From positions 124,001 to 188,000 of the forward strand of contig CAZNPU010000001.1 in the NCBI GenBank assembly GCA_964575335.1: DNA of 64,000 nucleotides. Reading direction: 5' to 3'. How positions within the stretch are numbered: the first letter of the stretch is position 1; every line of letters starts with the position of its first letter. Position numbers and translations under genes: made by a program. Of the stretch, positions 52,212 through 60,532 are shown in pieces. This DNA is from CAZNPU01 sp964575335. GTDB lineage: Bacteria; Planctomycetota; Phycisphaerae; Phycisphaerales; SM1A02. Below the pieces are notes generated by a model, which was not told the origin of the DNA, ran no database searches, and was given only the letters and a program-made list of their open reading frames with translations.

Positions 52212-52928
52212 TTAGTGATCGCCGCTCTCCATCGTCACTGCCACCTTGTCCTGTTTTGTGAGCGAGCTCGTCGGCGCTTTCAATATGATGGCGTCGTCCT
52301 GCTCGACAATCCCCAGGCTCGTCGTGACCCCGCCGGGCTGTGCATGCAGCAGCACGTAGCCGTCAGCGACGCGCCAGGAACCATGCTGTCGAATGACTGC
52401 CGACAATGTCGCTTCATCGCCGGTGGTGAACACCAGGGTGTAGCGCAGATCGCCGTCCAGACGCAGTGATCCCCACGGGCCTTCCCACTGGCCAAGCAGA
52501 CGATCTTCCAGCACCACGGGCGGCTGATCCAGTGCATACATCGGCTCGTAGTCGGGCACGATCACCGCAAGCTTGCCGTCGATTTTTGTAATGCGCACCC
52601 GTCGCCGCTGTGCGCCTCGTTCGCTGTAAGGCTCAAGCCACATTGCAGCGTAACTGTGCGGCGACCATCTGCCGCGCTCGATCACCGCTCCGTACCGGTT
52701 CATTGTGCTGTACAGAACGTAGTGAGCGGTGTCGTCCAGTCGCAGCAACTGAGAGCCATTGGTCCACCACTGCGCCAGTGTGTATTGCTCGGTGGGGTCA
52801 AACTCCAGCGGCGTTTCTGCAACGGGCACCAGGTTGTATTTTTCTTCATACGACTTGCAGCCGGTCGTTGCTGCGGAGATTCCTGACAGCAGCACTACTG
52901 CTGCACACGAAAACCAACGCATACGCAT
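52212..52928 (-). CDS. Lipoprotein, unknown function
   Basis: A 238-residue protein. ATG 52928 has AAGGAG about 8 bases upstream. The signal sequence is followed by a lipobox (TTGCKS, Cys near residue 24). The mature part is beta-rich, with repeated Trp motifs (GRWSPHSYAAMWLEPY, GQWEGPWGSLRLDGDLRYTLVF, HGSWRVADGYVLLHA). This is the style of lipocalin-like or DUF-type domains in which GxW marks a barrel strand. No catalytic residue stands out. It is convergent with the YciF-like gene. Confidence 0.65.
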   Translation of the reverse strand: MRMRWFSCAAVVLLSGISAATTGCKSYEEKYNLVPVAETPLEFDPTEQYTLAQWWTNGSQLLRLDDTAHYVLYSTMNRYGAVIERGRWSPHSYAAMWLEPYSERGAQRRRVRITKIDGKLAVIVPDYEPMYALDQPPVVLEDRLLGQWEGPWGSLRLDGDLRYTLVFTTGDEATLSAVIRQHGSWRVADGYVLLHAQPGGVTTSLGIVEQDDAIILKAPTSSLTKQDKVAVTMESGDH

Positions 52929-53069
52929 TCGAGACTCCTTGGGCCTTAAGAGGCCGATGGATCGGGCGATGCGTCGATTATATGGCTCAGGCCGCTTCAG
53001 ATTCACAAGCGGCGCTGGTTGATCAGTTGTGTGTTGATCGTGTCGTTTGCCGTTGTCGATGAGATCGAT

Positions 53070-53270
53070 TCACCGGCCGCGCTTGCTGCTGCTCTGATTT
53101 TTGCCCTGCTGCTGGGCTTTGGTGCGGCCTTCCTGACGTCGGCCTTTGTTGACGGTGCGGGCGGCGATCTCCTTGGCGCGTTTGGCCGATGCCCCGCGCT
53201 CATGTGCCGATTCCTTGATGTGTTCGTACTTGCGCTCGTCTTTGTTGCTCCATGCGTTGGTCCGGGGCAT
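53070..53270 (-). CDS. Small basic protein of the kind often annotated plasmid stabilization protein
   Basis: A 66-residue, highly charged protein: MPRTNAWSNKDERKYEHIKE then RGASAKRAKEIAARTVNKGRRQEG and a Gln/Ser/Lys-rich tail. The pattern KxExIxES...G.S...AxEIAARTVNK is common to short proteins often named plasmid stabilization protein, which is a transferred name without evidence of function. No antitoxin or toxin partner adjoins it. Confidence 0.65.
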   Translation of the reverse strand: MPRTNAWSNKDERKYEHIKESAHERGASAKRAKEIAARTVNKGRRQEGRTKAQQQGKNQSSSKRGR

Positions 53271-53447
53271 GGCGTGTCTCCTTTTTGTTCACAGTCGGTT
53301 GAAGCGCAGCGTGCAGGGTTGTCGCCACGCCCTGAAAAGGAGTATTGACGCCACGCGCGCGAGCCGCACAAATGCCTGAAGCGCATTGCGATGAATCGGA
53401 TCAAATGCTGATGTGTGCCGGCGCTGCGTCCGCTCCCATCTGTGAGG

Positions 53448-55115
53448 TCATCCCACCACGGGAAGACTGATGCAGCGCTCAAGCTGAGCGGTGGGCTGGG
53501 CGATCAGGTCGTACCCGTCGCTGTCGATGATGGTGCAGCGCACCAGTTCGCCCGGCGAAAGCGCCTCGGAGCTGTAAACATACGTGACCGAATCCACCTG
53601 CGGAGCCTGGTGATAGCATCGTCCGATGTAAAGCTGCCCGTCGTCGTTGTTGCCGTTGCGCGTTGTGCGGGTCTTACGGGCTGAGGCATCACTTTGCGAC
53701 TGTCGTTTCGATTGCAGCGATGTTGCTGCCCGCTGATCAATCAGGACGTCAAACTGGCAGCGCTGCTGAGCGACATACGCAGCATTTTCAAACGCGATAG
53801 TCTGCTGCAGCAGCATAATTTCCGCTTCACGCTGGGTCTTCACTTCATCGGGCACGTGCAGGGCGGGATCTTGATCCATTGTGCCGGCCGGCGTGCCGTC
53901 TTCACGCGAATACTTGAACACGCCGAGCATGTCGAAGCCGAATTCGTCGATGAACTCAACCAGCTCGCGATGATCTTCTTCGGTTTCGCCGGGAAATCCG
54001 GTGATGAACGTGGTGCGGATCGCCAGGCCGGGAATGCGATCGCGTAACTTGTAAAGCAGTTCTTCCTGCTGCTTTCGCGTGATGTTTCGCCGCATCGCCT
54101 TGAGCATTCGATCAGACATGTGCTGCAGCGGGATGTCGATGTATTTGACGATGTTCGGCAGCGAGGCGATGGCGTCGATCATTTCATCGGTGAAGTACGT
54201 GGGATAAACGTACATCAGCCGCATCCATCCGCCGCCGAAATCCGCAGCAACATCGTTGAGTGCGGTGAGCAGGCCGATCAGATCGCCGGGATACGCAGCG
54301 TTTGCTGTGCGCGGCACCGCCACAGCGCTGCCGTTGCGGTAGATGTCGTAGCCGTAGCTTGTGGTGTCCTGGCCGATGAGGTTGAGTTCGAATGCGCCGT
54401 CAGCCATGAGCTGGCGCGCTTCTTCGATGATGCGATCCAGCGGCTTGGAGCGCATCTTGCCGCGGATCGACGGAATCGTGCAGAACGCACAGCGTTGATT
54501 GCATCCCTCGCTGACGCGCAGGTACGCCCAGTGTCGCGGCGTTAATCGAAAGCGATTGGCGTCGTCTTCAAAGTATCCCACGCCCTTGCCGTCGGCGCCG
54601 TTGACGGTCAGGCCCACGGTGTTCATGCCGCGCTGCTTCGCTGCCTGCAGCGCGTTGACAGCAATCCAGTAGCGCGGGCCGTTTTCCGCAGGCAGATCGC
54701 ATCGCTGCGCGGGCTTGCCGCTGACCGCTTCAATGATGTGATCGCGGTCAAACACGCCGATCATCGCATCAATGCCCGGAGCCCATTCGAGCATTTTGGC
54801 GCGATGCCGCTGCACCAGGCATCCCGCCACCACCACGCGCTTGATGTCGCCCGCTTGTTTTCGTTCAATCGCTTCGCGGATCACTGCGAGCGATTCTTCT
54901 TTCGAAGCCTCAAGAAACCCGCAGGTGTTGATGACGATGGCGTCAGCCGGCTGATCGGAATCGACCAGCTGAAACCCCACCTCCGGGCTGGCCAGCGTGC
55001 CGAGCATTTTTTCCGAATCAACAAGGTTCTTCGGACAGCCAAGGCTGACAAACGCCACGCGGGGCGCGGTTGTGCCGGGTGAACTGGATGAGCTGTCGTG
55101 TTGCGTTGCTGGCAT
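53448..55115 (-). CDS. rimO: Ribosomal protein S12 methylthiotransferase
   Basis: A 555-residue radical SAM enzyme that thiomethylates an Asp of ribosomal protein S12. The N-terminal UPF0004 domain has the cluster-binding cysteines in VSLGCPKNLVDSE, INTCGFLEASKEES and VAGCLVQRH. The radical SAM motif is RVSEGCNQRCAFCTIPSIRG, with Cys at x3 and x2 spacing. YVYPTYFTDEMIDAIA and FITGFPGETEEDHREL follow, and the TRAM domain is C-terminal. Usual RimO is about 440 residues. Extra length includes a 35-residue Ser/Lys/Thr/Asn-rich insertion in the TRAM region (residues about 475-505, DQRAATSLQSKRQSQSDASA onward) and a Ser-rich N-terminus. Confidence 0.94.
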   Translation of the reverse strand: MPATQHDSSSSSPGTTAPRVAFVSLGCPKNLVDSEKMLGTLASPEVGFQLVDSDQPADAIVINTCGFLEASKEESLAVIREAIERKQAGDIKRVVVAGCLVQRHRAKMLEWAPGIDAMIGVFDRDHIIEAVSGKPAQRCDLPAENGPRYWIAVNALQAAKQRGMNTVGLTVNGADGKGVGYFEDDANRFRLTPRHWAYLRVSEGCNQRCAFCTIPSIRGKMRSKPLDRIIEEARQLMADGAFELNLIGQDTTSYGYDIYRNGSAVAVPRTANAAYPGDLIGLLTALNDVAADFGGGWMRLMYVYPTYFTDEMIDAIASLPNIVKYIDIPLQHMSDRMLKAMRRNITRKQQEELLYKLRDRIPGLAIRTTFITGFPGETEEDHRELVEFIDEFGFDMLGVFKYSREDGTPAGTMDQDPALHVPDEVKTQREAEIMLLQQTIAFENAAYVAQQRCQFDVLIDQRAATSLQSKRQSQSDASARKTRTTRNGNNDDGQLYIGRCYHQAPQVDSVTYVYSSEALSPGELVRCTIIDSDGYDLIAQPTAQLERCISLPVVG

Positions 55116-55214
55116 GGATCAGATCGAAAGTGGAAGGCTCATAATATAGACGCCTGTCCAGTTCAAACCCACCGTCTTCTGATCGTTGCCTAATTGTGTG
55201 CAGGCGGAGGCGGG

Positions 55215-56021
55215 TCATGGTGTTTTTGCTGAGCCATACAGGCCGTTGGCGCGGATGTATTGTTCCACCGCTGGATCGATCATCCCGGTGAGCGGCTCGC
55301 CTGTTTTCAGCCGCCTGCGAATCTCCGTTGCGCTGATATCCATGCGGGGCAGGCCGCGCATCAGCGTCCATCGCAGCCAGCATTCAGCTTCCACGGGCGA
55401 ATACTTCTTCGCCAGCGCTTCGCGATAGGTACGCTCATCCCAGGGAGGGCGCAACATCACTGCGGGCGTGGCCAGCATCAAAATGTCCTGCCACTTCTTC
55501 CAGCGATGAAACTCCAGGGCCTGATCCGCGCCGATCAGCAGACGAAACGACGGCGGCGCTCCCATTGAAGCAGCGGCAGCAGTTGATGCAGATGATGACG
55601 CCGCTTTCGAATGCGCGCCGCCGCTGCTGCCCGAGCGGGCGGCAGAGCCAACGTGTGCAGCAGCCCGCGGCGAGGCCGATTGGCTGTCGTACTCAGCCCG
55701 CAATGCGTGCAGCGTGTCGATCATGTAACTGGGCACCTGACCTTTGGCTGCACGATCCAGTTCAATGGTGCTGATGCGCGCGTTGGGAATATCAGCAATG
55801 GCAAGCAGCAGCATCGCCACCCGATGTTCCGGCGCGGTGGGGGGCGGTTCGTTAGAGCCCATTTTCAAAGGATTGATCGCAGCCGGTACATACACAATCT
55901 CCTCGCATCCAAGCTGCTGTGCGGCCAGGCTCGGCAAGGTAGTGTGCGCCAGATGCGGCGGGTCGAATGTGCCGCCGAAGATCAGCACGCAACGCGCGGG
56001 ATGTTCAGCCGACTCGGCCAT
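55215..56021 (-). CDS. nadD: Nicotinate-nucleotide adenylyltransferase
   Basis: A 268-residue cytoplasmic enzyme that makes nicotinate adenine dinucleotide in NAD synthesis. ATG 56021 puts LIFGGTFDPPHLAHTTL near the N-terminus, the nucleotidyltransferase motif with its His pair. YVPAAINPLKM and the C-terminal ISATEIRRRLKTGEP (the ISxTxxR motif) confirm the family. In the middle, residues about 117-162 are a Ser/Ala/Gly-rich insertion (HVGSAARSGSSGGAHSKAAS, then ASSSASTAAAASMG) not found in usual NadD, which is about 210 residues. RLLIGADQALEFHRWKKW follows and is normal. It is on the same strand as rimO, about 100 bases upstream of it. Confidence 0.9.
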   Translation of the reverse strand: MAESAEHPARCVLIFGGTFDPPHLAHTTLPSLAAQQLGCEEIVYVPAAINPLKMGSNEPPPTAPEHRVAMLLLAIADIPNARISTIELDRAAKGQVPSYMIDTLHALRAEYDSQSASPRAAAHVGSAARSGSSGGAHSKAASSSASTAAAASMGAPPSFRLLIGADQALEFHRWKKWQDILMLATPAVMLRPPWDERTYREALAKKYSPVEAECWLRWTLMRGLPRMDISATEIRRRLKTGEPLTGMIDPAVEQYIRANGLYGSAKTP

Positions 56022-56203
56022 GAGCCACCATTGAACGTTCGCTGCTGGAAAAATCCAAATACTGGTTTGGTGAAAGTTGCAAAAACCCTTTCCCTGCCGC
56101 ACCGATCACAACTGCTGGGCCGATAATAACAGTGATAAGCTGCTGCAAAGAAAGCTCCAGATAACCCGCATGGATCAATGGGCGTCGAAACAGTCTCTTA
56201 TGA

Positions 56204-57073
56204 CTACAACAACTGCGAGGCGTTTTCGATCGGCGCTCCGAGCGGTGCATTGTCGATCAGCCGCACCGAACCGAGCCGTGCTGCAATCAGCGCTCGCGCT
56301 GGTTGACGAAAATCGCGGATCGGCAGCAGCGTGTCCGCATCGCGCACCACTGCATAATCAATCTGCAGATCGTGTGATCGCAGTGTGGCATTCATCGCCT
56401 GCTCGGCTTCAGCTGGCGTGGATGCGGCTGCTGCTGCCTGAAGGGCGGCATACAGCCCCAAGGCCCGATGACGCTCATGCGGCTTGAGATAGGCGTTGCG
56501 GCTGCTCATCGCCAGACCGTCGGGTTCGCGTATGGTGGGATGGGGCACGATTTTCAGCCCCGGCCAGCGCTCGCCCTGTTGCTGCACCATCGCCTGGATG
56601 ACCCGAAGCTGCTGGAAGTCCTTTTCACCAAAGACCGCCAGCGATGGACGAACCAGATCGAACAATCGCGCGACAACCTGGCACACGCCTGCAAAATGCG
56701 TGGGGCGGAAGGCGTCCTCAAGGCCCGGCTGGGTTGCTGCGGCTGGCAGCGGCGGGGGTTCGATGCGCTCATCGGGCGGGTACATCGTGAGCACGTCCGG
56801 GGCGAAGACGATCGAAGCGCCTGCAGCTTCAGCGGCTCTGACATCCGCCTCCAGCGTCCGGGGATAGCGTGAAAAATCTTCGTTGGGCCCGAACTGGGTG
56901 GGGTTGACAAACACGCTCACGAGCACCGGATCGGCCGGCGTGGTAAGTTCAGCAGCTTTGCGGATCAATGCCATATGACCCGCGTGCAGCGCGCCCATGG
57001 TGGGTACAAACGCGCATCTGCTGCCGTGTAGTGCCTGGTTCAGGTCGCTTATGGTGTGGATCAGCCGCATCAT
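56204..57073 (-). CDS. panC: Pantothenate synthetase
   Basis: A 289-residue cytoplasmic enzyme joining pantoate and beta-alanine with ATP. ATG 57073 leads into IHTISDLNQAL and CAFVPTMGALHAGHMALIRKA, carrying the HxGH nucleotide motif. SVFVNPTQFGPNEDFSRYPRT, LAVFGEKDFQQL (FGxKDxQQ) and LAMSSRNAYLKP are the other family blocks. The longer in-frame start (57172) would add a 33-residue tail and is less likely. It is divergent from the isc operon, so promoters share the 240 bases with the palindromic site at 57214. Confidence 0.95.
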   Translation of the reverse strand: MMRLIHTISDLNQALHGSRCAFVPTMGALHAGHMALIRKAAELTTPADPVLVSVFVNPTQFGPNEDFSRYPRTLEADVRAAEAAGASIVFAPDVLTMYPPDERIEPPPLPAAATQPGLEDAFRPTHFAGVCQVVARLFDLVRPSLAVFGEKDFQQLRVIQAMVQQQGERWPGLKIVPHPTIREPDGLAMSSRNAYLKPHERHRALGLYAALQAAAAASTPAEAEQAMNATLRSHDLQIDYAVVRDADTLLPIRDFRQPARALIAARLGSVRLIDNAPLGAPIENASQLL

Positions 57074-57213
57074 TTGGCCATTCAGGGTCGGTTCTGGAGC
57101 GACAATGGTCAAGCCGCCCGCAGACGCCGCCACGTTTACATTGAATCGAAAGGCTGGAACTTCCCGGGGCAAAGTTCCTCATGTCCGATGGTGGGCACCG
57201 CGTGAAAGCATAT

Positions 57214-57248
57214 CTAGAATGATTCTAGTTATCATTTAGTGCTAGAAT
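57214..57248 (+). promoter_or_regulatory. Fur/PerR-type palindrome and half-site upstream of iscS
   Basis: CTAGAATGATTCTAG (57214-57228) is a perfect 7-1-7 inverted repeat, the geometry of Fur-family boxes. CTAGAAT recurs at 57242-57248, where TAGAAT could also serve as a -10 hexamer. The site lies about 90 bases before the iscS start and 145 before panC. It may repress or control the iron-sulfur operon. Assignment to a particular Fur-family member is inference. Confidence 0.5.
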
Positions 57249-57315
57249 GTGGCTCGCCAGCCGACGATTGTGCGGTATGGTTGAGAGGGACCCACCCAAA
57301 GGAGACGTTCATCCC

Positions 57316-58554
57316 ATGGCGCTTACGCTACCGATCTATATGGACAATGCCGCCACCACGCGGGTCGACCCCCGTGTTGTTGAGGCGATGCTGCCCTATT
57401 TCACAGAAAAATACGGCAACGCCGCCAGCCGCAATCACTCGTTCGGCTGGGAGGCGGAGGAAGCGGTTGACAACGCCCGCGAACAGGCGGCGAAGCTCAT
57501 CGGCGCCAATGCGAAAGAGATCATCTGGACCAGCGGGTCCACCGAATCCAACAACCTGGCCATCAAGGGCGCGGCTCGCATGTACGCCCGAGCCCCCGAG
57601 GGCCAGACTGGCCGCGGCCACATTGTTACTGCTGCGCATGAGCACAAGGCGGTGCTCGATCCGTGCAAGCGCCTGCAGCGCGAAGGCTTTGAGGTGACCT
57701 TCCTCGAGCCGGGACAGGACGGCATCATCACCGCGGAGATGGTGAAGCAGGCGCTCCGTGACGACACCATCCTGGTGACGATTATGTGGGCCAACAACGA
57801 GATCGGCACGATCAACGAAGTGCCCGAAATCGGCAAGCTCTGTCACGACCGCGGCATCATCTTCCACACCGACGCCACACAGTGGGTGGGCAAGATGCCG
57901 ACCGATGTGGAACGCGACAATATCGACCTGCTGTCCTGGTCGGGACACAAGATTTACGGTCCCAAGGGCGTGGGCGCGCTGTACGTGCGGCGACGCAAGC
58001 CGCGCGTGCGTCTGGAAGCGATCCTCGACGGCGGCGGCCACGAACGCGGCATGCGTTCCGGTACGCTCAACGTGCCGGGCATCGTCGGCTTCGGCAAGGC
58101 ATGCGAGCTGTGCATGAACGAGATGGACTCGGAGCGCGAGCGCCTGCTGAAGCTGCGCCAGATGCTGGAAAGTGAACTCACCAGCCGCATCGACGTGACG
58201 CAGATCAACGGCCATCCTGAACGCCGCCTGCCGCACCTGACCAACATCAGCTTCGGTTTCGTCGAAGGCGAATCGCTGATGATGGGCATTGCGGACATCG
58301 CCTGCTCGTCAGGTTCGGCATGCACCAGCGCCAGCCTCGAGCCGAGCTATGTACTCAAGAGCCTTGGCGTCGGCGATGAGCTGGCGCACAGTTCGCTGCG
58401 GCTGAGCCTTGGCCGGTTCAACACCGAAGAGGAAGTTCAATTCACCATTGAGCAGATCGTTCGGGCTGTTGAGCACCTGCGCACGCTCAGCCCGTTGTAC
58501 GACCTTCACAAGGAAGGCATCGACATCAGCAAGATTGAATGGCAATCGCACTGA
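57316..58554 (+). CDS. iscS: Cysteine desulfurase, IscS type
   Basis: A 412-residue PLP enzyme that takes sulfur from cysteine for Fe-S cluster assembly. ATG 57316 has AAAGGAG at good spacing and gives IYMDNAATTRVDPRVVEAM at once, the family start. The PLP lysine is in LSWSGHKIYGPKGVGALYV. The catalytic Cys lies in CSSGSACTSASLEPSYVLKSLG, the SSGSACTS loop of group I enzymes. Length and the C-terminus (LSPLYDLHKEGIDISKIEWQ) match IscS. It is the first gene of iscS-iscU-iscA, 51 bases before iscU. No IscR (Rrf2) gene lies upstream. Confidence 0.96.
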   Translation: MALTLPIYMDNAATTRVDPRVVEAMLPYFTEKYGNAASRNHSFGWEAEEAVDNAREQAAKLIGANAKEIIWTSGSTESNNLAIKGAARMYARAPEGQTGRGHIVTAAHEHKAVLDPCKRLQREGFEVTFLEPGQDGIITAEMVKQALRDDTILVTIMWANNEIGTINEVPEIGKLCHDRGIIFHTDATQWVGKMPTDVERDNIDLLSWSGHKIYGPKGVGALYVRRRKPRVRLEAILDGGGHERGMRSGTLNVPGIVGFGKACELCMNEMDSERERLLKLRQMLESELTSRIDVTQINGHPERRLPHLTNISFGFVEGESLMMGIADIACSSGSACTSASLEPSYVLKSLGVGDELAHSSLRLSLGRFNTEEEVQFTIEQIVRAVEHLRTLSPLYDLHKEGIDISKIEWQSH

Positions 58555-58605
58555 ACCAACCCTGTTCACGCGCGGCGGCTCGCCGCTTTGTTACGAGATC
58601 AATCC

Positions 58606-59031
58606 ATGGCATACAGCGATAAAGTCATCGACCACTACAAGAACCCCCGAAACGTCGGCAGCTTCGGCACCTCCAAGGAAGTCGCCAGCCGCAAGGACAT
58701 CGGCGTGGGCATTGTCGGCGCGCCGGAGTGCGGCGACGTGATGCAACTGCAGATCAAGGTAAATGAGGCTGGCAAGATCGAGGACGCCAAGTTCAAATGC
58801 TTCGGCTGCGGCTCGGCGATCGCGTCGTCATCGCTCGCCACCGAGTGGATCAAGGGCAAGACCATTGACGAAGCTCTGCAGATCAAGAACACGCAGATCG
58901 TGGAAGAGCTGAGCCTGCCGCCCGTGAAGATTCACTGCTCGGTGCTCGCGGAGGATTCCATCCGCACCGCGATCAACGATTACAAAAAGAAAAACGGCCT
59001 GCTCAAGGAGCAGGAGGCGTCGACACATTGA
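58606..59031 (+). CDS. iscU: Fe-S cluster assembly scaffold IscU
   Basis: A 141-residue scaffold on which IscS builds an Fe-S cluster. ATG 58606 begins MAYSDKVIDHYKNPRNVGSF. The three cluster cysteines and the Asp are present in GAPECGDVMQLQIKV, CFGCGSAIASSSL and LPPVKIHCSVLAEDSI. The LPPVK motif, the recognition site for the HscA chaperone in proteobacteria, is intact although hscA and hscB are absent from the window. The C-terminus (NDYKKKNGLLKEQEAS) is slightly longer than usual. It follows iscS by 51 bases. Confidence 0.96.
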   Translation: MAYSDKVIDHYKNPRNVGSFGTSKEVASRKDIGVGIVGAPECGDVMQLQIKVNEAGKIEDAKFKCFGCGSAIASSSLATEWIKGKTIDEALQIKNTQIVEELSLPPVKIHCSVLAEDSIRTAINDYKKKNGLLKEQEASTH

Positions 59032-59065
59032 ACGGGTGATGATGGTGAGGAAGGAGGAGGAAGAT

Positions 59066-59114
59066 CCGGACCTTCCTCCCTTCGGTCGTCAGGTCCGGCG
59101 TGGGGTTCTATAAT
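59066..59114 (+). promoter_or_regulatory. Hairpin and TATAAT between iscU and iscA
   Basis: CCGGACCT (59066-59073) and AGGTCCGG (59091-59098) form a perfect 8-bp stem in the 132-base gap. A consensus-like TATAAT follows at 59109-59114 (context TTCTATAATC). It could be an attenuator, a processing site or an internal promoter for iscA. No good -35 is visible. Confidence 0.4.
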
Positions 59115-59163
59115 CAACCGGTTAGCTGAATTCATTCCCATTGATTGGATGGAGCGCATCACT

Positions 59164-59583
59164 ATGGCCGTTACAGTCACCGAATCCGCAGCACGCGAAA
59201 TCTACTCTATCATCAAGCGCGAGGAGCTTGACCCGGAGAAGATCCGCCTTCGCGTCGGTGTGAAAGGCGGCGGCTGCTCCGGCTTCAACTATCTGCTGGA
59301 CCTGACCGAAACTCAGAAAGACACCGATGAGATGTGGGAGTACACCTATTCCGTCAACGCTGGCCAGGTGGTCAAGGCCCAGGGCGGTCAGGATGATTCC
59401 AACGTCGCGGTGGCAGAGGCGGGCGAAACCTTCACCCTGCGGGTAATCTGCGATCCCAAGAGCCTGCTGTACCTTTCCGGCACATCAATCGATTTCAAGG
59501 ACGAGCTGATGGGGCGCGGGTTTGTGTTCAGCAACCCCAACGCCACCACAACCTGCGGCTGCGGTTCCAGCTTCAGCGCCTGA
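59164..59583 (+). CDS. iscA: A-type Fe-S carrier protein (IscA/ErpA family)
   Basis: A 139-residue cluster carrier. ATG 59164 (MAVTVTESAAREIYSIIKRE) fits the family N-terminus. The first ligand Cys is in VGVKGGGCSGFNYLLDL and the C-terminal pair is in TTTCGCGSSFSA. The middle (TQKDTDEMWEYTYSVNAGQVVKAQG GQDDSNVAVAEAGETF, split here) carries a 20- to 25-residue insertion compared with the 107-residue E. coli IscA. The fold block DPKSLLYLSGTSIDFKDELMGRGFVFSNPNA is standard. It is the last gene of the cluster before a strong terminator. Confidence 0.9.
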   Translation: MAVTVTESAAREIYSIIKREELDPEKIRLRVGVKGGGCSGFNYLLDLTETQKDTDEMWEYTYSVNAGQVVKAQGGQDDSNVAVAEAGETFTLRVICDPKSLLYLSGTSIDFKDELMGRGFVFSNPNATTTCGCGSSFSA

Positions 59584-59667
59584 TTGATTGCTGTTCAGAC
59601 GCACACATGCGCGTCAGCTGAAAAAGCTAACCAACTGTGATACTTTGCTCCACGCACGACCCACCAG

Positions 59668-59696
59668 GCCCGGGATTGCATGTCCCGGGCTTTTTT
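59668..59696 (+). terminator. Intrinsic terminator of the isc cluster
   Basis: GCCCGGGA (59668-59675) pairs with TCCCGGGC (59683-59690), loop TTGCATG, and TTTTTT follows at 59691-59696. A textbook rho-independent terminator 85 bases after iscA. Confidence 0.95.
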
Positions 59697-59848
59697 CGTG
59701 CCGGTATCGGGCGGAAAAACCACCGAAATCGCCCCCGGTCAGTCAGGCGCGATTTGTATTTATTTCCCTGCTGCAGCTTTCTACAGATGCCGGGTGTATT
59801 TCGCGTCGCGACCGCTCGAACAACCAGCGCTGCAGCCTACCATTGCGT

Positions 59849-60517
59849 ATGTTCCGTGATCGTCAGGATGCAGGAAACCAGCTTGCAGCGATGCTGCTGC
59901 ATTTGAAGGATCAACATCCCCAGCCGGTGGTTGTGGGTTTGCCGCGAGGTGGCGTGGTAGTTGCGGCTCAAATCGCCCGCGCGCTTGATGCGCCGCTGGA
60001 TGTTCAGGTGGTGCGCAAGCTTGGTGCGCCGCAGCAGCCTGAACTGGCGATCGGGGCCGTTGCTGACGGCGAGCACCCGGCATATGTCCTCAATGATGAT
60101 CTCATTGAAGCTCTGGGCATTGATGAATCCTACCTGCAGGCGGAAATTGAGCGCGAGCTGCAGGAAGTGCAGCGGCGCGAAGCACGCTTTCGCCAGGGGC
60201 GCGATGCTGCGCCCGTCACCGGCCAGACGGTGATCGTGGTTGATGACGGCATCGCCACCGGCGCAACGGTGCGAGCTGCGCTTATCGCGCTGCGTCAGCG
60301 GCAGCCGGCATGGCTTATTCTCGCAGTACCCGTCGCGCCTCCCGAAGCGCTTCGCGCACTGCAGGATCAGGTTGATCAGATCGTGTGTCCGCTGACGCCT
60401 TCAGACTTTCTCGCAGTCGGCCGCTTTTATGCCGACTTTGAACAAGTCACCGATGAACAGGTCATCGCGCTGCTGGATGAAGCAGCTGCGCGTCAATTGC
60501 GCCGCCAGGAGGCGTAG
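59849..60517 (+). CDS. Type I phosphoribosyltransferase domain protein
   Basis: A 222-residue cytoplasmic protein. ATG 59849 (MFRDRQDAGNQLAAML) is chosen because the frame upstream crosses the terminator region. QPVVVGLPRGGVVVAAQIARAL is the N-terminal PRTase strand. The PRPP loop IVVDDGIATGATVRAALIAL is the type I motif. LILAVPVAPPEALRAL and DFLAVGRFYADFEQVTDEQV follow, as in the predicted phosphoribosyltransferases of the YhdG/erythromycin-esterase-neighbour type. The base acceptor is unknown. It converges with the kinase gene with 15 bases between stops. Confidence 0.87.
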   Translation: MFRDRQDAGNQLAAMLLHLKDQHPQPVVVGLPRGGVVVAAQIARALDAPLDVQVVRKLGAPQQPELAIGAVADGEHPAYVLNDDLIEALGIDESYLQAEIERELQEVQRREARFRQGRDAAPVTGQTVIVVDDGIATGATVRAALIALRQRQPAWLILAVPVAPPEALRALQDQVDQIVCPLTPSDFLAVGRFYADFEQVTDEQVIALLDEAAARQLRRQEA

Positions 60518-60532
60518 CGGAAAAAGTCAGGT

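Noticed and set aside
57239..57315. Longer iscS start upstream of 57316
   Set aside because: The added residues are not conserved, they would place the Fur-like half-site inside the gene, and the AAAGGAG site clearly serves ATG 57316.
59588..59848. Longer start for the phosphoribosyltransferase at 59588
   Set aside because: The first 87 codons would be translated from the isc terminator hairpin region and lack protein-like composition.
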